Below, in pieces: positions 17,987 through 26,491 of a stretch of 64,000 bases of DNA. The stretch spans positions 168,648 to 232,647 of the forward strand of contig JBBDMM010000010.1 in NCBI GenBank assembly GCA_040878325.1, in the 5' to 3' direction. The stretch comes from Acidimicrobiia bacterium (GTDB lineage Bacteria > Actinomycetota > Acidimicrobiia > Spongiisociales > UBA11373). The notes under the pieces were generated by a model, which was not told the DNA's origin, searched no databases, and saw only the letters and a program-made list of their open reading frames with translations. The stretch's first letter is position 1. The number at the start of each line of letters is the position of its first letter. The translations under genes and the position numbers were made by a program.

Positions 17987-18841
17987 TCATCCGACCTTGT
18001 AGAGAACGCGGGACTTCCCTGTGCCTCGCAACTCATGGGTCCCGAACTCGACGAGAGCGATGTCGGCGTCGCTGACCAGCCCTGCCGTCACGTCCGAGAT
18101 CAGAGTCTCTCCGGGGCCGGCCAGAGCGAGGATGCGGGCCGCCTCGTGGACGGTCACGCCGGAGATGTCTTCGCTGGCGAGGTCCACTTCGCCCGTATGG
18201 ATGCCGATCCTGATGCGGAGGCCCAACGATCCCAGGGCCTCGTGGAGGGCGGGGGCGCATCTGATGGCGCGCGCCGCCCCGTCAAACGTCGCCAGGACGC
18301 CGTCGCCCGTGGTCGACACCAGGCGGCCCCGGAAGCGAGCAAGGGTGTCGCCAACGATGTTCCCATGCTGGGCGAGAAGCTCGCCCCATCGGGTTGGCCC
18401 GAGAGACGTCGCCGTTCCCGTGGAGTCGACCAGGTCGGTGAAAAGCACGGTGAGCAGGACCCGTCGGCTCAAACTGTCGAGCGGCGAGAGCCAGCTGCGT
18501 ACCCCCGTCCAATCGATCGTCACGCACTCCTCACCGCCGACGATCCAGCCGTCGTGGTGGGCAGGGATGTCGAACACCTCCCCGGGGCCCACCTCGAACT
18601 CTTCGCCGGTCGCCAACTGCACATGCATTATTCCCGATACCAGCAGGCCGATGTGTCGGACCTCACACCACTCCGTTCCCACCAAAGGTGCGACATGGGT
18701 CGACCACCGGAAACCAGCGGCGTGGACCGTGCGCGCCAGCCCGAATCCGCCGATTTCGAGAATCTCGGAGTGCACCAATCCGGGCACGTCGACGACCTCG
18801 TCGGGTTCTGAGAAACGCCTTACGACTGGTTTCGAGTCCAC
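17987..18841 (-). CDS. Cupin - class III nucleotide cyclase fusion
   Basis: 284 residues. A cupin-like beta-barrel (about 45-112, including LLVSGIMHVQLATGEEF and DIPAHHDGW) is followed by a class III cyclase homology domain (128-284). The two metal-binding aspartates appear present: Asp136 in LFTDLVDST and Asp180 in STTGDGVLATF. The late motif reads GVTVHEAARILAL, with His where classical cyclases have Asn, as in several actinobacterial cyclase-like proteins, so activity is plausible but not certain. The cupin probably senses a small molecule or pH. GTG start with GAGGGGG upstream. Soluble, no membrane segment. Confidence 0.85.
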   Translation of the reverse strand: MDSKPVVRRFSEPDEVVDVPGLVHSEILEIGGFGLARTVHAAGFRWSTHVAPLVGTEWCEVRHIGLLVSGIMHVQLATGEEFEVGPGEVFDIPAHHDGWIVGGEECVTIDWTGVRSWLSPLDSLSRRVLLTVLFTDLVDSTGTATSLGPTRWGELLAQHGNIVGDTLARFRGRLVSTTGDGVLATFDGAARAIRCAPALHEALGSLGLRIRIGIHTGEVDLASEDISGVTVHEAARILALAGPGETLISDVTAGLVSDADIALVEFGTHELRGTGKSRVLYKVG

Positions 18842-18911
18842 GCGCCCCCTCGGCTCGCTCCAAGTCTGCCATCTAGTCGAGACGGCGCGCTGGTTGCTCG
18901 ACGGTTGAGGG

Positions 18912-20138
18912 TCAGGGCCCGACCAGCGGGTAAAGCCACACCGCCGGATCGCCTACCGGTCGGGTTCCGTCCGCACCGGCCGCCACCAGGCCGGGTCCAC
19001 CGGTGGTGACGGTGTTCATCCACCGATGCCCCGGCTCGGCGAAGGCGGCGGCTTCAATCTGAGCCCAGGTGGTCCCGTCGGCCGACAGCCAGACGGCCGG
19101 GATCCGGTTCCCGGCGATCGTCGTGTCGTAACCCACGGCGACGAAGCCTTGGGGGCCGTAGGTCATCGCCGACACCCGTTGCACCAGGGGAAGGGCAAAC
19201 GTCTCCTCGGCGACCCGGGTCCACGCCTGCCCGTCGGTGGACACCCACACGGCCACGTCGTTGTCCACGCCGGGCCGGCCGAGGATGTTGGTACCCGCCG
19301 CCACGTACCCCTCGGGGCCGGCGCTCACCGCACTGACGAACTGCCAACCCGGGCCCTCGAAGATGGGGTCGTCGACGAGCGACCAGGAGAGCCCGTCAGG
19401 CGACACCCAGACCCGGGCGTCCATGTGGAAGAGCCCGAACTGGTTGGGCCAGTAGTTGGATCCAGCCGCGACGAGTCCATGCTCGCCCACCGTGATCGAG
19501 TAGATCCGCTGGTGGCCGAACCCTCCAAGGGCGGGATCGAACACCCGCCTCCACTGGAGGCCGTCGGGCGACACCCAGACGGCGGCGTCCACCTGGTTGC
19601 CCGACATGTCGTGACCCGCTGCGACGAAGCCGGAGTCGGTGGCGACGACCGTGCGAATCTCCTGGTCACCGTCGTCGTTGAATCCGGGATCCAGCACTCT
19701 GATCCATTCCGTTCCGTCGACCGATGCCCACACTGCGGCGTCGAAGTTCCCACCCGAGCCGTCGAAGCCGACCGCGATGATCCCCGGCCCGCCCCAGGCG
19801 AGGTCGTGGATCCCCTGGGCCTGCGGCCCCCCAAACAGGGGGCTGAGCACCCGGGTCCATGAGGTGCCGTCGGGGGAGATCCAGATGACGGCATCGGGGT
19901 CGGTCTGTGAAGAGTCGATACCGCTGGCGACGAGCCCGTCACCGGCCTCGATCACGTCGGTTATCCACTGGTACCCGTTGTCGAGCAGGGATTCGTCGTC
20001 GGTGCGGATCCACTCACCTACCCGCAGCGCCGGGAGCCCGGCGGTCGTCGTCACGTCGACCTGGATAGGCGCGCTGCGGCTACCCCCCGAGCACGAAGCG
20101 AGGAGCGTGGCGGCGAGGACGAGCGATCGGCGGACCAG
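18912..20138 (-). CDS. Lipoprotein with about seven propeller-like repeats
   Basis: The repeated part has about seven copies of a ~48-residue unit with the core AAVWVSPDGLxWxRV...DP, suggesting a seven-bladed beta-propeller or BNR-like sheet array. The first standard start (GTG, 20054) would leave out an upstream in-frame stretch encoding LVRRSLVLAATLLASCSGG, a clear lipoprotein signal with lipobox LASC. An AGGAGG lies right before it, but the only nearby start is a CTG (20138) or ATC (20141), so initiation is non-canonical or there is a base error. Function unknown; extracytoplasmic. Confidence 0.75.
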   Translation of the reverse strand: MVRRSLVLAATLLASCSGGSRSAPIQVDVTTTAGLPALRVGEWIRTDDESLLDNGYQWITDVIEAGDGLVASGIDSSQTDPDAVIWISPDGTSWTRVLSPLFGGPQAQGIHDLAWGGPGIIAVGFDGSGGNFDAAVWASVDGTEWIRVLDPGFNDDGDQEIRTVVATDSGFVAAGHDMSGNQVDAAVWVSPDGLQWRRVFDPALGGFGHQRIYSITVGEHGLVAAGSNYWPNQFGLFHMDARVWVSPDGLSWSLVDDPIFEGPGWQFVSAVSAGPEGYVAAGTNILGRPGVDNDVAVWVSTDGQAWTRVAEETFALPLVQRVSAMTYGPQGFVAVGYDTTIAGNRIPAVWLSADGTTWAQIEAAAFAEPGHRWMNTVTTGGPGLVAAGADGTRPVGDPAVWLYPLVGP

Positions 20139-20212
20139 GATGCCCTCCTGTCCACGGAGCTGGACCCGACCAGGATGCCAGATGTGGCGTCGCCGTGTGC
20201 CCCGGTGCCAGT

Positions 20213-20218
20213 TAGCCT
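20213..20218 (+). promoter_or_regulatory. Putative leaderless -10 box for the M24 peptidase
   Basis: TAGCCT, 8 bases before the second of two in-frame ATGs (20227) and 2 bases before the first (20221). With no Shine-Dalgarno present, this favours the second ATG. Confidence 0.4.
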
Positions 20219-20220
20219 CG

Positions 20221-21321
20221 ATGACGATGTTCCCTGACTTCGACTACTCGTCTCGCCTCGACCGTTTGCGTGCCCTCATGGCGGGCCAGGCCGTCGAGGT
20301 CGCCCTTCTCTCCGTGGGGGCCGACCTTCCCTACTTCACCGGATATGAGGCGATGCCGCTCGAGCGGCTCACCATGCTGGTGGTGCCTGCCGACGACGAG
20401 GCCACCTTGGTCGTGCCCCGTCTGGAAGCCCCCCGAGTGATGGATCGCGGCGCCTTTTCAGTGCGGGACTGGGGGGAGACCGACGACCCGGTTGAGATCG
20501 TGGGCGGCATCGTGGGTCCCCGCACTCGTGCGGTGATCGCCGATCCCACCTGGTCGATCTTTCTGCTCGGTCTGCAGTCGCTCATCCCCAAGGCGTCGTT
20601 CGCCTCGGCGACCCCGCTGACGAGGGAGCTGCGGATGCGCAAGGAGCCCGAGGAGATCCGCTGGCTCCGCCATGCGGCCGAGGCCACCGATCGAGTGGTC
20701 GCACGGCTTGACGAGGTTTCCTTCGCCGGACGGTCCGAGCGGGCAGTGGCCGGCGACATCGCGGCCATGACCGTCGCCGAGGGGCACGACGTCTCGACTT
20801 TCACGATCCTGGCCTCTGGCCCCAATTCGGCATCTCCGCACCACGAGACCGGCGATCGGGTTGTCACCGAAGGCGACTCGATCGTGCTCGACTTCGGGGG
20901 CCGGGCGCACGGATACCACTCCGACACCACCCGTACGCTCCATGTCGGTCCGCCCTCCGCTCGGTACAGCGCGGCATTCGACGTGCTCGAGCGGGCGCAG
21001 GCTGCGGGCCGGGCCGCGGTGGTCCCCGGGGTGCCGGCCCAGGAGATCGATCGGGCCACCCGGGCCGCGATCGCCGACGCCGGATATGGCGATTTTTTCA
21101 TCCATCGCACCGGGCACGGGATCGGTATCGAAGGTCACGAGCACCCGTACATCGTCGAGGGCAACGAACTCCCGGTCGAGACGGGCATGACCTTCTCGAT
21201 CGAGCCCGGGATCTACGTGCCCGGCGAGTTCGGCATGCGGATCGAGGACATCGTGGCGGTAGGACCTGATGGCATCGACGAACTGAACCGGTCCGATCGC
21301 AGCCTGCGAGTGGTGGCATGA
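20221..21321 (+). CDS. M24-family aminopeptidase (Xaa-Pro peptidase-like)
   Basis: 366 residues: a creatinase-like N-terminal domain (about 1-130) and a pita-bread metalloprotease domain. The five metal ligands are recognisable: Asp in LDFGG, Asp in YHSDTTRT, His in RTGHGIGIEGHE, Glu in FSIEPGIY and Glu in MRIEDIV. It cleaves X-Pro N-terminal bonds or acts on related short peptides. ATG 20221 or 20227. It overlaps the transketolase start by four bases (ATGA). Confidence 0.9.
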   Translation: MTMFPDFDYSSRLDRLRALMAGQAVEVALLSVGADLPYFTGYEAMPLERLTMLVVPADDEATLVVPRLEAPRVMDRGAFSVRDWGETDDPVEIVGGIVGPRTRAVIADPTWSIFLLGLQSLIPKASFASATPLTRELRMRKEPEEIRWLRHAAEATDRVVARLDEVSFAGRSERAVAGDIAAMTVAEGHDVSTFTILASGPNSASPHHETGDRVVTEGDSIVLDFGGRAHGYHSDTTRTLHVGPPSARYSAAFDVLERAQAAGRAAVVPGVPAQEIDRATRAAIADAGYGDFFIHRTGHGIGIEGHEHPYIVEGNELPVETGMTFSIEPGIYVPGEFGMRIEDIVAVGPDGIDELNRSDRSLRVVA

Positions 21322-23246
21322 CCACCGACCAGCTGGCCGTCGACACGATCAGAGCCCTGGCCATGGACGCCGTCCAGCGCGCCGAGAGCGGCCACCCGGG
21401 GATGCCGATGGGAATGGCCGACATCGCGGTGGTGCTGTGGACCCGCCACCTGATGGTGGACCCAACCGATCCGCACTGGCACGATCGCGATCGATTCGTG
21501 GTCTCCAATGGGCACGGCTCGATGCTCCTCTACTCGCTGCTGCACCTCGCCGGCTTCGACATCTCGATGGATGACATCCGGAACTTTCGGCAAATCGGAT
21601 CACCGACCCCGGGGCACCCCGAACGGGACCAGGACCGTGGGATCGAGACCACCACCGGACCGCTCGGCCAGGGGTTCGGCACTGCAGTCGGGATGGCGAT
21701 TGCAGAAGCCCACCTGCGTGCGGTCCTGGGCCCCGAGCTGGTGGACCATCGCACCTACGCCCTCGTCAGCGACGGCGACCTCATGGAGGGGATCTCATCC
21801 GAGGCAGCGTCGTTCGCCGGACGGCTGCGGCTGGGCCGGCTCGTCTACCTGTATGACGACAACGAGATCTCCATCGATGGCGACACCGACATCACATTCA
21901 CCGAAGATGTCGGTGCCCGATTCGCCGCGTACAACTGGCACGTGCTCGATGTCGACGGGCACGACCGGGAGGCGGTGGACCAGGCCATCACGGCCGCCAA
22001 GGCTGACGATCGACCCAGCCTCATCGTCTGCCACACCAAGATCGCTCATGGCGCACCCACCAAGGAAGGCACCGCCGAGGCTCACGGCAACCCGCTCGGT
22101 GAGGAGGAGATCGCGGCCACGAAGCGGGGGATGGGGTGGCCGGTCGATTCCAAGTTCGAGGTACCCGACGAGGTTTACGCACTGTTCCGTGAAGCCATGG
22201 TCAAGGGCACAGCTGCCCGGAAGGAGTGGGAAGGACGGCGGGCCTCGGCGTCGGACGAGGAGTGGGACGCCTTCTTCGCTCCGCCACCGGTGGAAGTCGG
22301 CGACCTCGGATTCGCAGTCGGAGCATCGGTGGCCACCCGCAAGGCGTCGGGCAAGGCGATCAACGCCATCGCCCCGTTCTACCCGGGGCTCCTCGGCGGG
22401 TCGGCCGACCTCGCTCCATCGACCAACACCCTCATCGAAGGGAGTCCCGAGTTCCAGGACGACTACGCCGGCCGCAACTTCCGATTCGGGGTGCGGGAAC
22501 ACGCGATGGGGGCAGCCGTCAACGGGATGGCAATCCACGGTGGGCTACGCCCCTACGGAGCGACCTTCCTCACCTTCAACGACTACATGCGTCCGGCGAC
22601 CCGGCTGGCCGCGCTGATGCACGCCCCCAGCATCTTCATCTACACCCACGACTCGGTGTTCCTCGGCGAGGACGGCCCGACGCATCAGCCGATCGAGCAC
22701 CTGGCTTCGCTGCGGGCGATGCCGAACATGTGGGTGATCCGCCCGGCCGACGCCGGCGAAGCCGGGGAAGCGTGGGAGATGGCGCTGCGCCGCACCGATG
22801 GGCCGTCGTGCCTGATCCTGACGCGCCAGGGCCTGCCGGTGCTGGAGCGGCCGCAGGGGTCGCTGCATCTGGGTGGATACGTCATCCGCCAGGGTGACGA
22901 TGCCGTCCTGGTCGCCACCGGATCGGAGGTGTGGGTCGCCCTTGCCGCCGCCGAGCGCCTGGTCGACGCCGGCATCTCCTTGCGAGTCGTCTCACTCCCG
23001 TGCTGGGAGGCGTTCTTCGAGCAGGACGCCACTTATCGGGAGTCAGTGCTCGGCCCGGACCTTCCCCGGGCGTCGCTCGAGGCTGCCGCCACTTTCGGCT
23101 GGGAGCGGATCGTCGGATCGGACGGCCTTGCCATCGGCATCGACCACTTCGGCGAATCCGCCCCCTGGGAGGATCTAGCCAAGGCCTATGGATTCACCCC
23201 GGAGGCAGTCGCGGCGCGCGTGATCGAGTGGTTGAAGTCGAGGTAG
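21318..23246 (+). CDS. tkt: Transketolase
   Basis: 642 residues, full length. It transfers two-carbon ketol units in the pentose phosphate pathway using thiamine diphosphate. The cofactor motif is SDGDLMEGISSEAASFAG, the N-terminal part has SGHPGMPMGMADIAVVLW, and the pyrimidine domain has FGVREHAMGAAVNGMA with the conserved Glu. The start overlaps the M24 peptidase stop. Transaldolase and other pentose phosphate genes are not beside it. Confidence 0.95.
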   Translation: MTTDQLAVDTIRALAMDAVQRAESGHPGMPMGMADIAVVLWTRHLMVDPTDPHWHDRDRFVVSNGHGSMLLYSLLHLAGFDISMDDIRNFRQIGSPTPGHPERDQDRGIETTTGPLGQGFGTAVGMAIAEAHLRAVLGPELVDHRTYALVSDGDLMEGISSEAASFAGRLRLGRLVYLYDDNEISIDGDTDITFTEDVGARFAAYNWHVLDVDGHDREAVDQAITAAKADDRPSLIVCHTKIAHGAPTKEGTAEAHGNPLGEEEIAATKRGMGWPVDSKFEVPDEVYALFREAMVKGTAARKEWEGRRASASDEEWDAFFAPPPVEVGDLGFAVGASVATRKASGKAINAIAPFYPGLLGGSADLAPSTNTLIEGSPEFQDDYAGRNFRFGVREHAMGAAVNGMAIHGGLRPYGATFLTFNDYMRPATRLAALMHAPSIFIYTHDSVFLGEDGPTHQPIEHLASLRAMPNMWVIRPADAGEAGEAWEMALRRTDGPSCLILTRQGLPVLERPQGSLHLGGYVIRQGDDAVLVATGSEVWVALAAAERLVDAGISLRVVSLPCWEAFFEQDATYRESVLGPDLPRASLEAAATFGWERIVGSDGLAIGIDHFGESAPWEDLAKAYGFTPEAVAARVIEWLKSR

Positions 23247-23248
23247 AG

Positions 23249-23270
23249 ACGGCCATGCTCCGACGGCCGT
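23249..23270. terminator. Weak hairpin between tkt and sat-cysC
   Basis: ACGGCC / GGCCGT arms (6 bp) around a 10-base loop in the 30-base gap between two convergent genes. It is a modest structure, listed because of its position. Confidence 0.3.
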
Positions 23271-23276
23271 AGGCAC

Positions 23277-25004
23277 TCAGTCGCGCGACGCGTCGATGTA
23301 TCCCTGTGACTCGAGGTGGAGGATGATTCGCTGGGCGGCGTGCTCGGGGGTGATGTCGGAGGTGTCGATCACCACGTCGGCGTCGGCAGGTTCCTCATAG
23401 GGATCCGAAATCCCGGTGAACTCCTTGATGATCCCGGCGCGGGCCTTGGCGTACAGTCCCTTGCGGTCGCGGGACTCGCACACGTCGATCGGCGTCGAGA
23501 TCCACACCAGTTCGAACCCTCCTACCGGCTCGATCGTCTCGCGAACCAGGCGGCGCACCTCGTCATAGGGGGCGATGGGGGCGCAGATGGCGATGCCGCC
23601 GTTCTTGGTGATCTCCGACGCCACGTAGCCGATGCGGGTGATGTTCAGGTCGCGGTGCTCCTTGGAGAATCCCAACTCCGACGAGAGGTTCTTGCGGACG
23701 ATGTCGCCATCGAGCAGCGTCACCGGACGGCCGCCCATCTCCAGGAGCTTGATCCGCAGCACGTTGGCGACGGTCGATTTGCCCGACCCCGACAAGCCGG
23801 TCATGAAGATCGTGAAGCCCTGACGGCTACGCGGGGGATGGGTCTTGCGAAGCTCATCGGCGACCTGAGCGAACGTGAACCACTCCGGGATCTCACGACC
23901 GTCCTGGAGCCGATCACGCAGGTCGGTGCCGGATATCGAGAGTGTCTTGGTGCCGTCGGCCACCTCGTCCATCGGGCGGTATTCATCCTCATCCGGGAGG
24001 TACACCATCATCTTGAACGGCACCATGCCCACGCCGAGCTCCTCCTCGAACTGGGAGAGCATCTCCTGGGCGTCGTACGGCCCGTAGAAGGGCTGGCCAC
24101 TCGAGTCGTCGCCCGGCCCGGCGTGGTCGCGGCCCACGATGAAGTAGGTGCAGCCGTGGTTCTTGCGGATGATGGCGTGCCACACCGCCTCGCGCGGTCC
24201 GGCCATCCGCATGGCGAGGGGGAGCAGTGCCAGCTCGGCCGTGTTATTGGGGTACCGCGACATGACGGCTTGATAGGCGCGCACCCGGGTGTAGTGGTCC
24301 ACATCTCCGGGCTTGGTCATCCCGACCACGGGGTGGATCAACAGATTGGCCTTGACCTCGCGGGCAGCGCGGACCGTGAGTTCGAGGTGGGCCCGGTGCA
24401 TCGGGTTGCGGGTCTGGAACGCCACGATCCTTCGCCAGCCTCGTCGGGCGAAACGCTGACGGACCTCGGCCGGAGTCATTCGCAGCGTGGCGAAGTCGTA
24501 GTGGTGGGGGAGGCCGACGGCTTCGATCGTGCCTCCGACGTACCAGGGGTGGGTGCGGTCGAGCAGGTGGGCGACGCCGGGGTGCTTGCGATCGGTGGTG
24601 CCGAACACCTGGCGGGCTTCCTCCTCGCGGTCCGGCTGCCACACATCCGAAACCCGGAGCGCGCCCAGCATCACTCCCTCGTCGTCGCGGAGGGCCAGCA
24701 TGTCGCCCTCCGCGAGTGATTTCGCCAATTCCTCGGGCACGTCGAGCGTGATCGGGATCGGCCACAACGTGCCATCGGCGAGTCGCATCTCGTCGCGCAC
24801 CCGCTCGTAGTCGGCTCGCCCGAGAAATCCGGTCAATGGCGAGAACCCACCGTTTGCCAACAACTCGTAGTCGCAGAGGTGCCGGGGCGACAGGTCGAGG
24901 GACGGCCAGTCGCGTGACTGTTCTTTCATCTCGTCGGCGCGAGCCTGGTCGACGATCAGGTCGACGAGAGAGCCGCCGTGGGGCGCGATCAGGCTGTCGG
25001 ACAC
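23277..25004 (-). CDS. sat-cysC: Bifunctional ATP sulfurylase / APS kinase
   Basis: 575 residues. ATP sulfurylase (about 1-390) carries QTRNPMHRAHLEL and GRDHAGPG; APS kinase (about 400-575) carries the P-loop GLSGSGKST, LLDGDIVRKNLSSELGFS and AICAPIAPYDEVRR. Together they turn sulfate into PAPS for assimilation or sulfation. Many actinobacteria instead use the CysD/CysN sulfurylase, so the single-chain Sat type is a lineage trait. Start is the GTG at 25004 with GGAAGGAA upstream; the longer upstream frame has no Sat similarity and would cross the neighbouring gene's promoter. Confidence 0.93.
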   Translation of the reverse strand: MSDSLIAPHGGSLVDLIVDQARADEMKEQSRDWPSLDLSPRHLCDYELLANGGFSPLTGFLGRADYERVRDEMRLADGTLWPIPITLDVPEELAKSLAEGDMLALRDDEGVMLGALRVSDVWQPDREEEARQVFGTTDRKHPGVAHLLDRTHPWYVGGTIEAVGLPHHYDFATLRMTPAEVRQRFARRGWRRIVAFQTRNPMHRAHLELTVRAAREVKANLLIHPVVGMTKPGDVDHYTRVRAYQAVMSRYPNNTAELALLPLAMRMAGPREAVWHAIIRKNHGCTYFIVGRDHAGPGDDSSGQPFYGPYDAQEMLSQFEEELGVGMVPFKMMVYLPDEDEYRPMDEVADGTKTLSISGTDLRDRLQDGREIPEWFTFAQVADELRKTHPPRSRQGFTIFMTGLSGSGKSTVANVLRIKLLEMGGRPVTLLDGDIVRKNLSSELGFSKEHRDLNITRIGYVASEITKNGGIAICAPIAPYDEVRRLVRETIEPVGGFELVWISTPIDVCESRDRKGLYAKARAGIIKEFTGISDPYEEPADADVVIDTSDITPEHAAQRIILHLESQGYIDASRD

Positions 25005-25109
25005 GATGCGGTTCCTTCCGGACGAGGGCCGCAGGCGATGGCGCCGCGGCGGGGCCCCCAGTGTACCGGGTCGCGTTTCAGCCCCCGGAGGGGTCAGGAG
25101 GGGCTGCCC

Positions 25110-25115
25110 TAGACT
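25110..25115 (+). promoter_or_regulatory. Putative leaderless -10 box
   Basis: TAGACT, then 8 bases, then the TTG start at 25124. The same hexamer and spacing are found before the glycosyltransferase starting at 63840. Confidence 0.45.
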
Positions 25116-25123
25116 CGCCCGCC

Positions 25124-25777
25124 TTGGATCCTTCTCTCGTCCTCTCCGCGTGGGCCAGCGGCATCGCCGCGGGGTTGGCGCTGGTCGCAGCCTGGCGTGT
25201 CGTCGGATCCGGGTACGCCCTCCTCGCGGCGGGGGTGGCGCTCCTCTTCGGTATCCCGGCGGCATTGGCCGGCGGGGGTCCGGCGGCGTGGGCGGGCTGC
25301 GGGCTGGTGTTGATGGCGGCGGCGATGTCGCGTCGCCCTCCTGCGGTTGTGATCCTGGCGGCGGCGGCCGCCTGTTCGTTCGGTGCCGCCGCCGCGCTCG
25401 CCGACCGCCCGCTCCTTGCCATCTCCGGGGGGTTGTTTCTCGGGGCGGTGACCAGCGAGATGATGCTCGGGCACTGGTACCTGGTCGACCCGCGCCTGCC
25501 GCGGCCCGCCCTTCGGCGGCTCGCCATCATCGGAGCGGCCGGGGGTGTCATCGACGCGGCGCTGGTCGCGGCCCACGGAGGCGTGCCGTGGGCTCCGGCC
25601 GAAGCAGTGACGGGCTGGGCGTTCGTGGTGCTGGCGGCCACCACGGTCCTGCTCATGGTGGCCGTCGGCCTGGCGCTACGGGAGCGGGGCTACTCGGGGG
25701 TGATGGCCGCCACCGGCCTCTCTTATCTCGCCATGCTCACCGCCGCCGGCGCGATGGTCCTGGGAAGGATGCTGTAG
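25124..25777 (+). CDS. Polytopic membrane protein of unknown function
   Basis: 217 residues, almost entirely hydrophobic with about seven membrane helices, small charged loops (for example DPRLPRPALRR near residue 125) and Ala/Gly-rich helices. No transporter or enzyme motif recognised. The TTG start is supported by a TAGACT box eight bases upstream. It is divergent from sat-cysC and ends just before a repeat array. Confidence 0.78.
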   Translation: MDPSLVLSAWASGIAAGLALVAAWRVVGSGYALLAAGVALLFGIPAALAGGGPAAWAGCGLVLMAAAMSRRPPAVVILAAAAACSFGAAAALADRPLLAISGGLFLGAVTSEMMLGHWYLVDPRLPRPALRRLAIIGAAGGVIDAALVAAHGGVPWAPAEAVTGWAFVVLAATTVLLMVAVGLALRERGYSGVMAATGLSYLAMLTAAGAMVLGRML

Positions 25778-25782
25778 AGAGT

Positions 25783-25889
25783 CAAGAGCCAAGATTCAAG
25801 AATCAAGAAGCGCGACTCGCAGTCGGAGATACGACGGATCTCGGATCTGCGATTCGGACGAGCTCTTGGCTCTTGACTCTTGGCTCTTG
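25783..25889. repeat. Palindromic heptanucleotide array, CAAGAGC type
   Basis: Left arm of CAAGAGC, CAAGATT, CAAGAAT and CAAGAAG units (25783-25810), a ~50-base middle that itself shows 7-base steps (CGGATCT twice), then a right arm of GCTCTTG and ACTCTTG units (25862-25889). It lies between the membrane protein gene and the cobalamin adenosyltransferase gene. Confidence 0.85.
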
Positions 25890-25894
25890 GCGGA

Positions 25895-25911
25895 GCCCGG
25901 CGAAGCCGGGC
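25895..25911. terminator. GC hairpin with GAA loop
   Basis: Perfect GCCCGGC-GAA-GCCGGGC stem-loop directly after the repeat array and 22 bases before the next start codon. It may end transcription of the membrane protein gene. Confidence 0.5.
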
Positions 25912-25933
25912 GACCCCTTACACTCCGCCCCGC

Positions 25934-26491
25934 ATGAAGATCTACACCAGGCGGGGTGACGACGGGTCGACCGGGCTGTTTCATGGGGGCAGGGTGGCGA
26001 AGGACGAGACCGGGCCTGAGGCTTACGGGACGGTCGACGAGGCGGTTTCGGCACTCGGGGTGGCCCGGGCCCTCGCCTCAGGGGACCTGGCCGACCAGAT
26101 TCTCAGTGTTCAGCGTGACCTGTTCGTCGTGGCGGCGGAGCTGGCCACTTCGGCGGAGCGTCGCGGCTTGCTGGAAGCGGGGGTGTCGCTCACCACTGCG
26201 TCGATGGTGGTCGCCCTCGAGGCGCGGATCGACGACATCGAAGCCGAGCGCGGCCTGCCGAACGAGTTCATCGTCCCCGGCGGATCGCCGGTGGCGGCGG
26301 CGCTCGACCTCGCCCGGTCTATCACTCGCCGGGCCGAGCGGCGAGCGGTGACTCATGTCCGTCACTCGGGCATCGAGGACTCATTCGTGGTGCCCTACCT
26401 CAACCGGCTCGCCGACTATTTGTATGTACTCGCCCGCTCGGCCGAGGCCGCGTGGATACCCAGCCGAACCGAAGCAGAGGAGAGCGGATGA
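25934..26491 (+). CDS. Cob(I)alamin adenosyltransferase, PduO type
   Basis: 185 residues. It converts cob(I)alamin and ATP to adenosylcobalamin, the cofactor of the two mutases in this window. Family motifs: N-terminal TRRGDDGSTGLF (ATP-binding), the basic helix RSITRRAERRA and the C-terminal PYLNRLADYLYVLAR. The stop overlaps the pepA start (ATGA). The leader of this gene holds a repeat array and a hairpin; no cobalamin riboswitch was recognised there. Confidence 0.92.
   Translation: MKIYTRRGDDGSTGLFHGGRVAKDETGPEAYGTVDEAVSALGVARALASGDLADQILSVQRDLFVVAAELATSAERRGLLEAGVSLTTASMVVALEARIDDIEAERGLPNEFIVPGGSPVAAALDLARSITRRAERRAVTHVRHSGIEDSFVVPYLNRLADYLYVLARSAEAAWIPSRTEAEESG

Noticed and set aside
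23316..24719. 467-codon open frame on the plus strand opposite sat-cysC
   Set aside because: It is the antisense of a well-supported fused enzyme; GC-rich codon bias opens long antisense frames. No family resemblance in its translation.
25778..25933. Possible cobalamin riboswitch upstream of the adenosyltransferase
   Set aside because: The leader is occupied by a heptamer array and a simple hairpin; no B12-box-like sequence was recognised.
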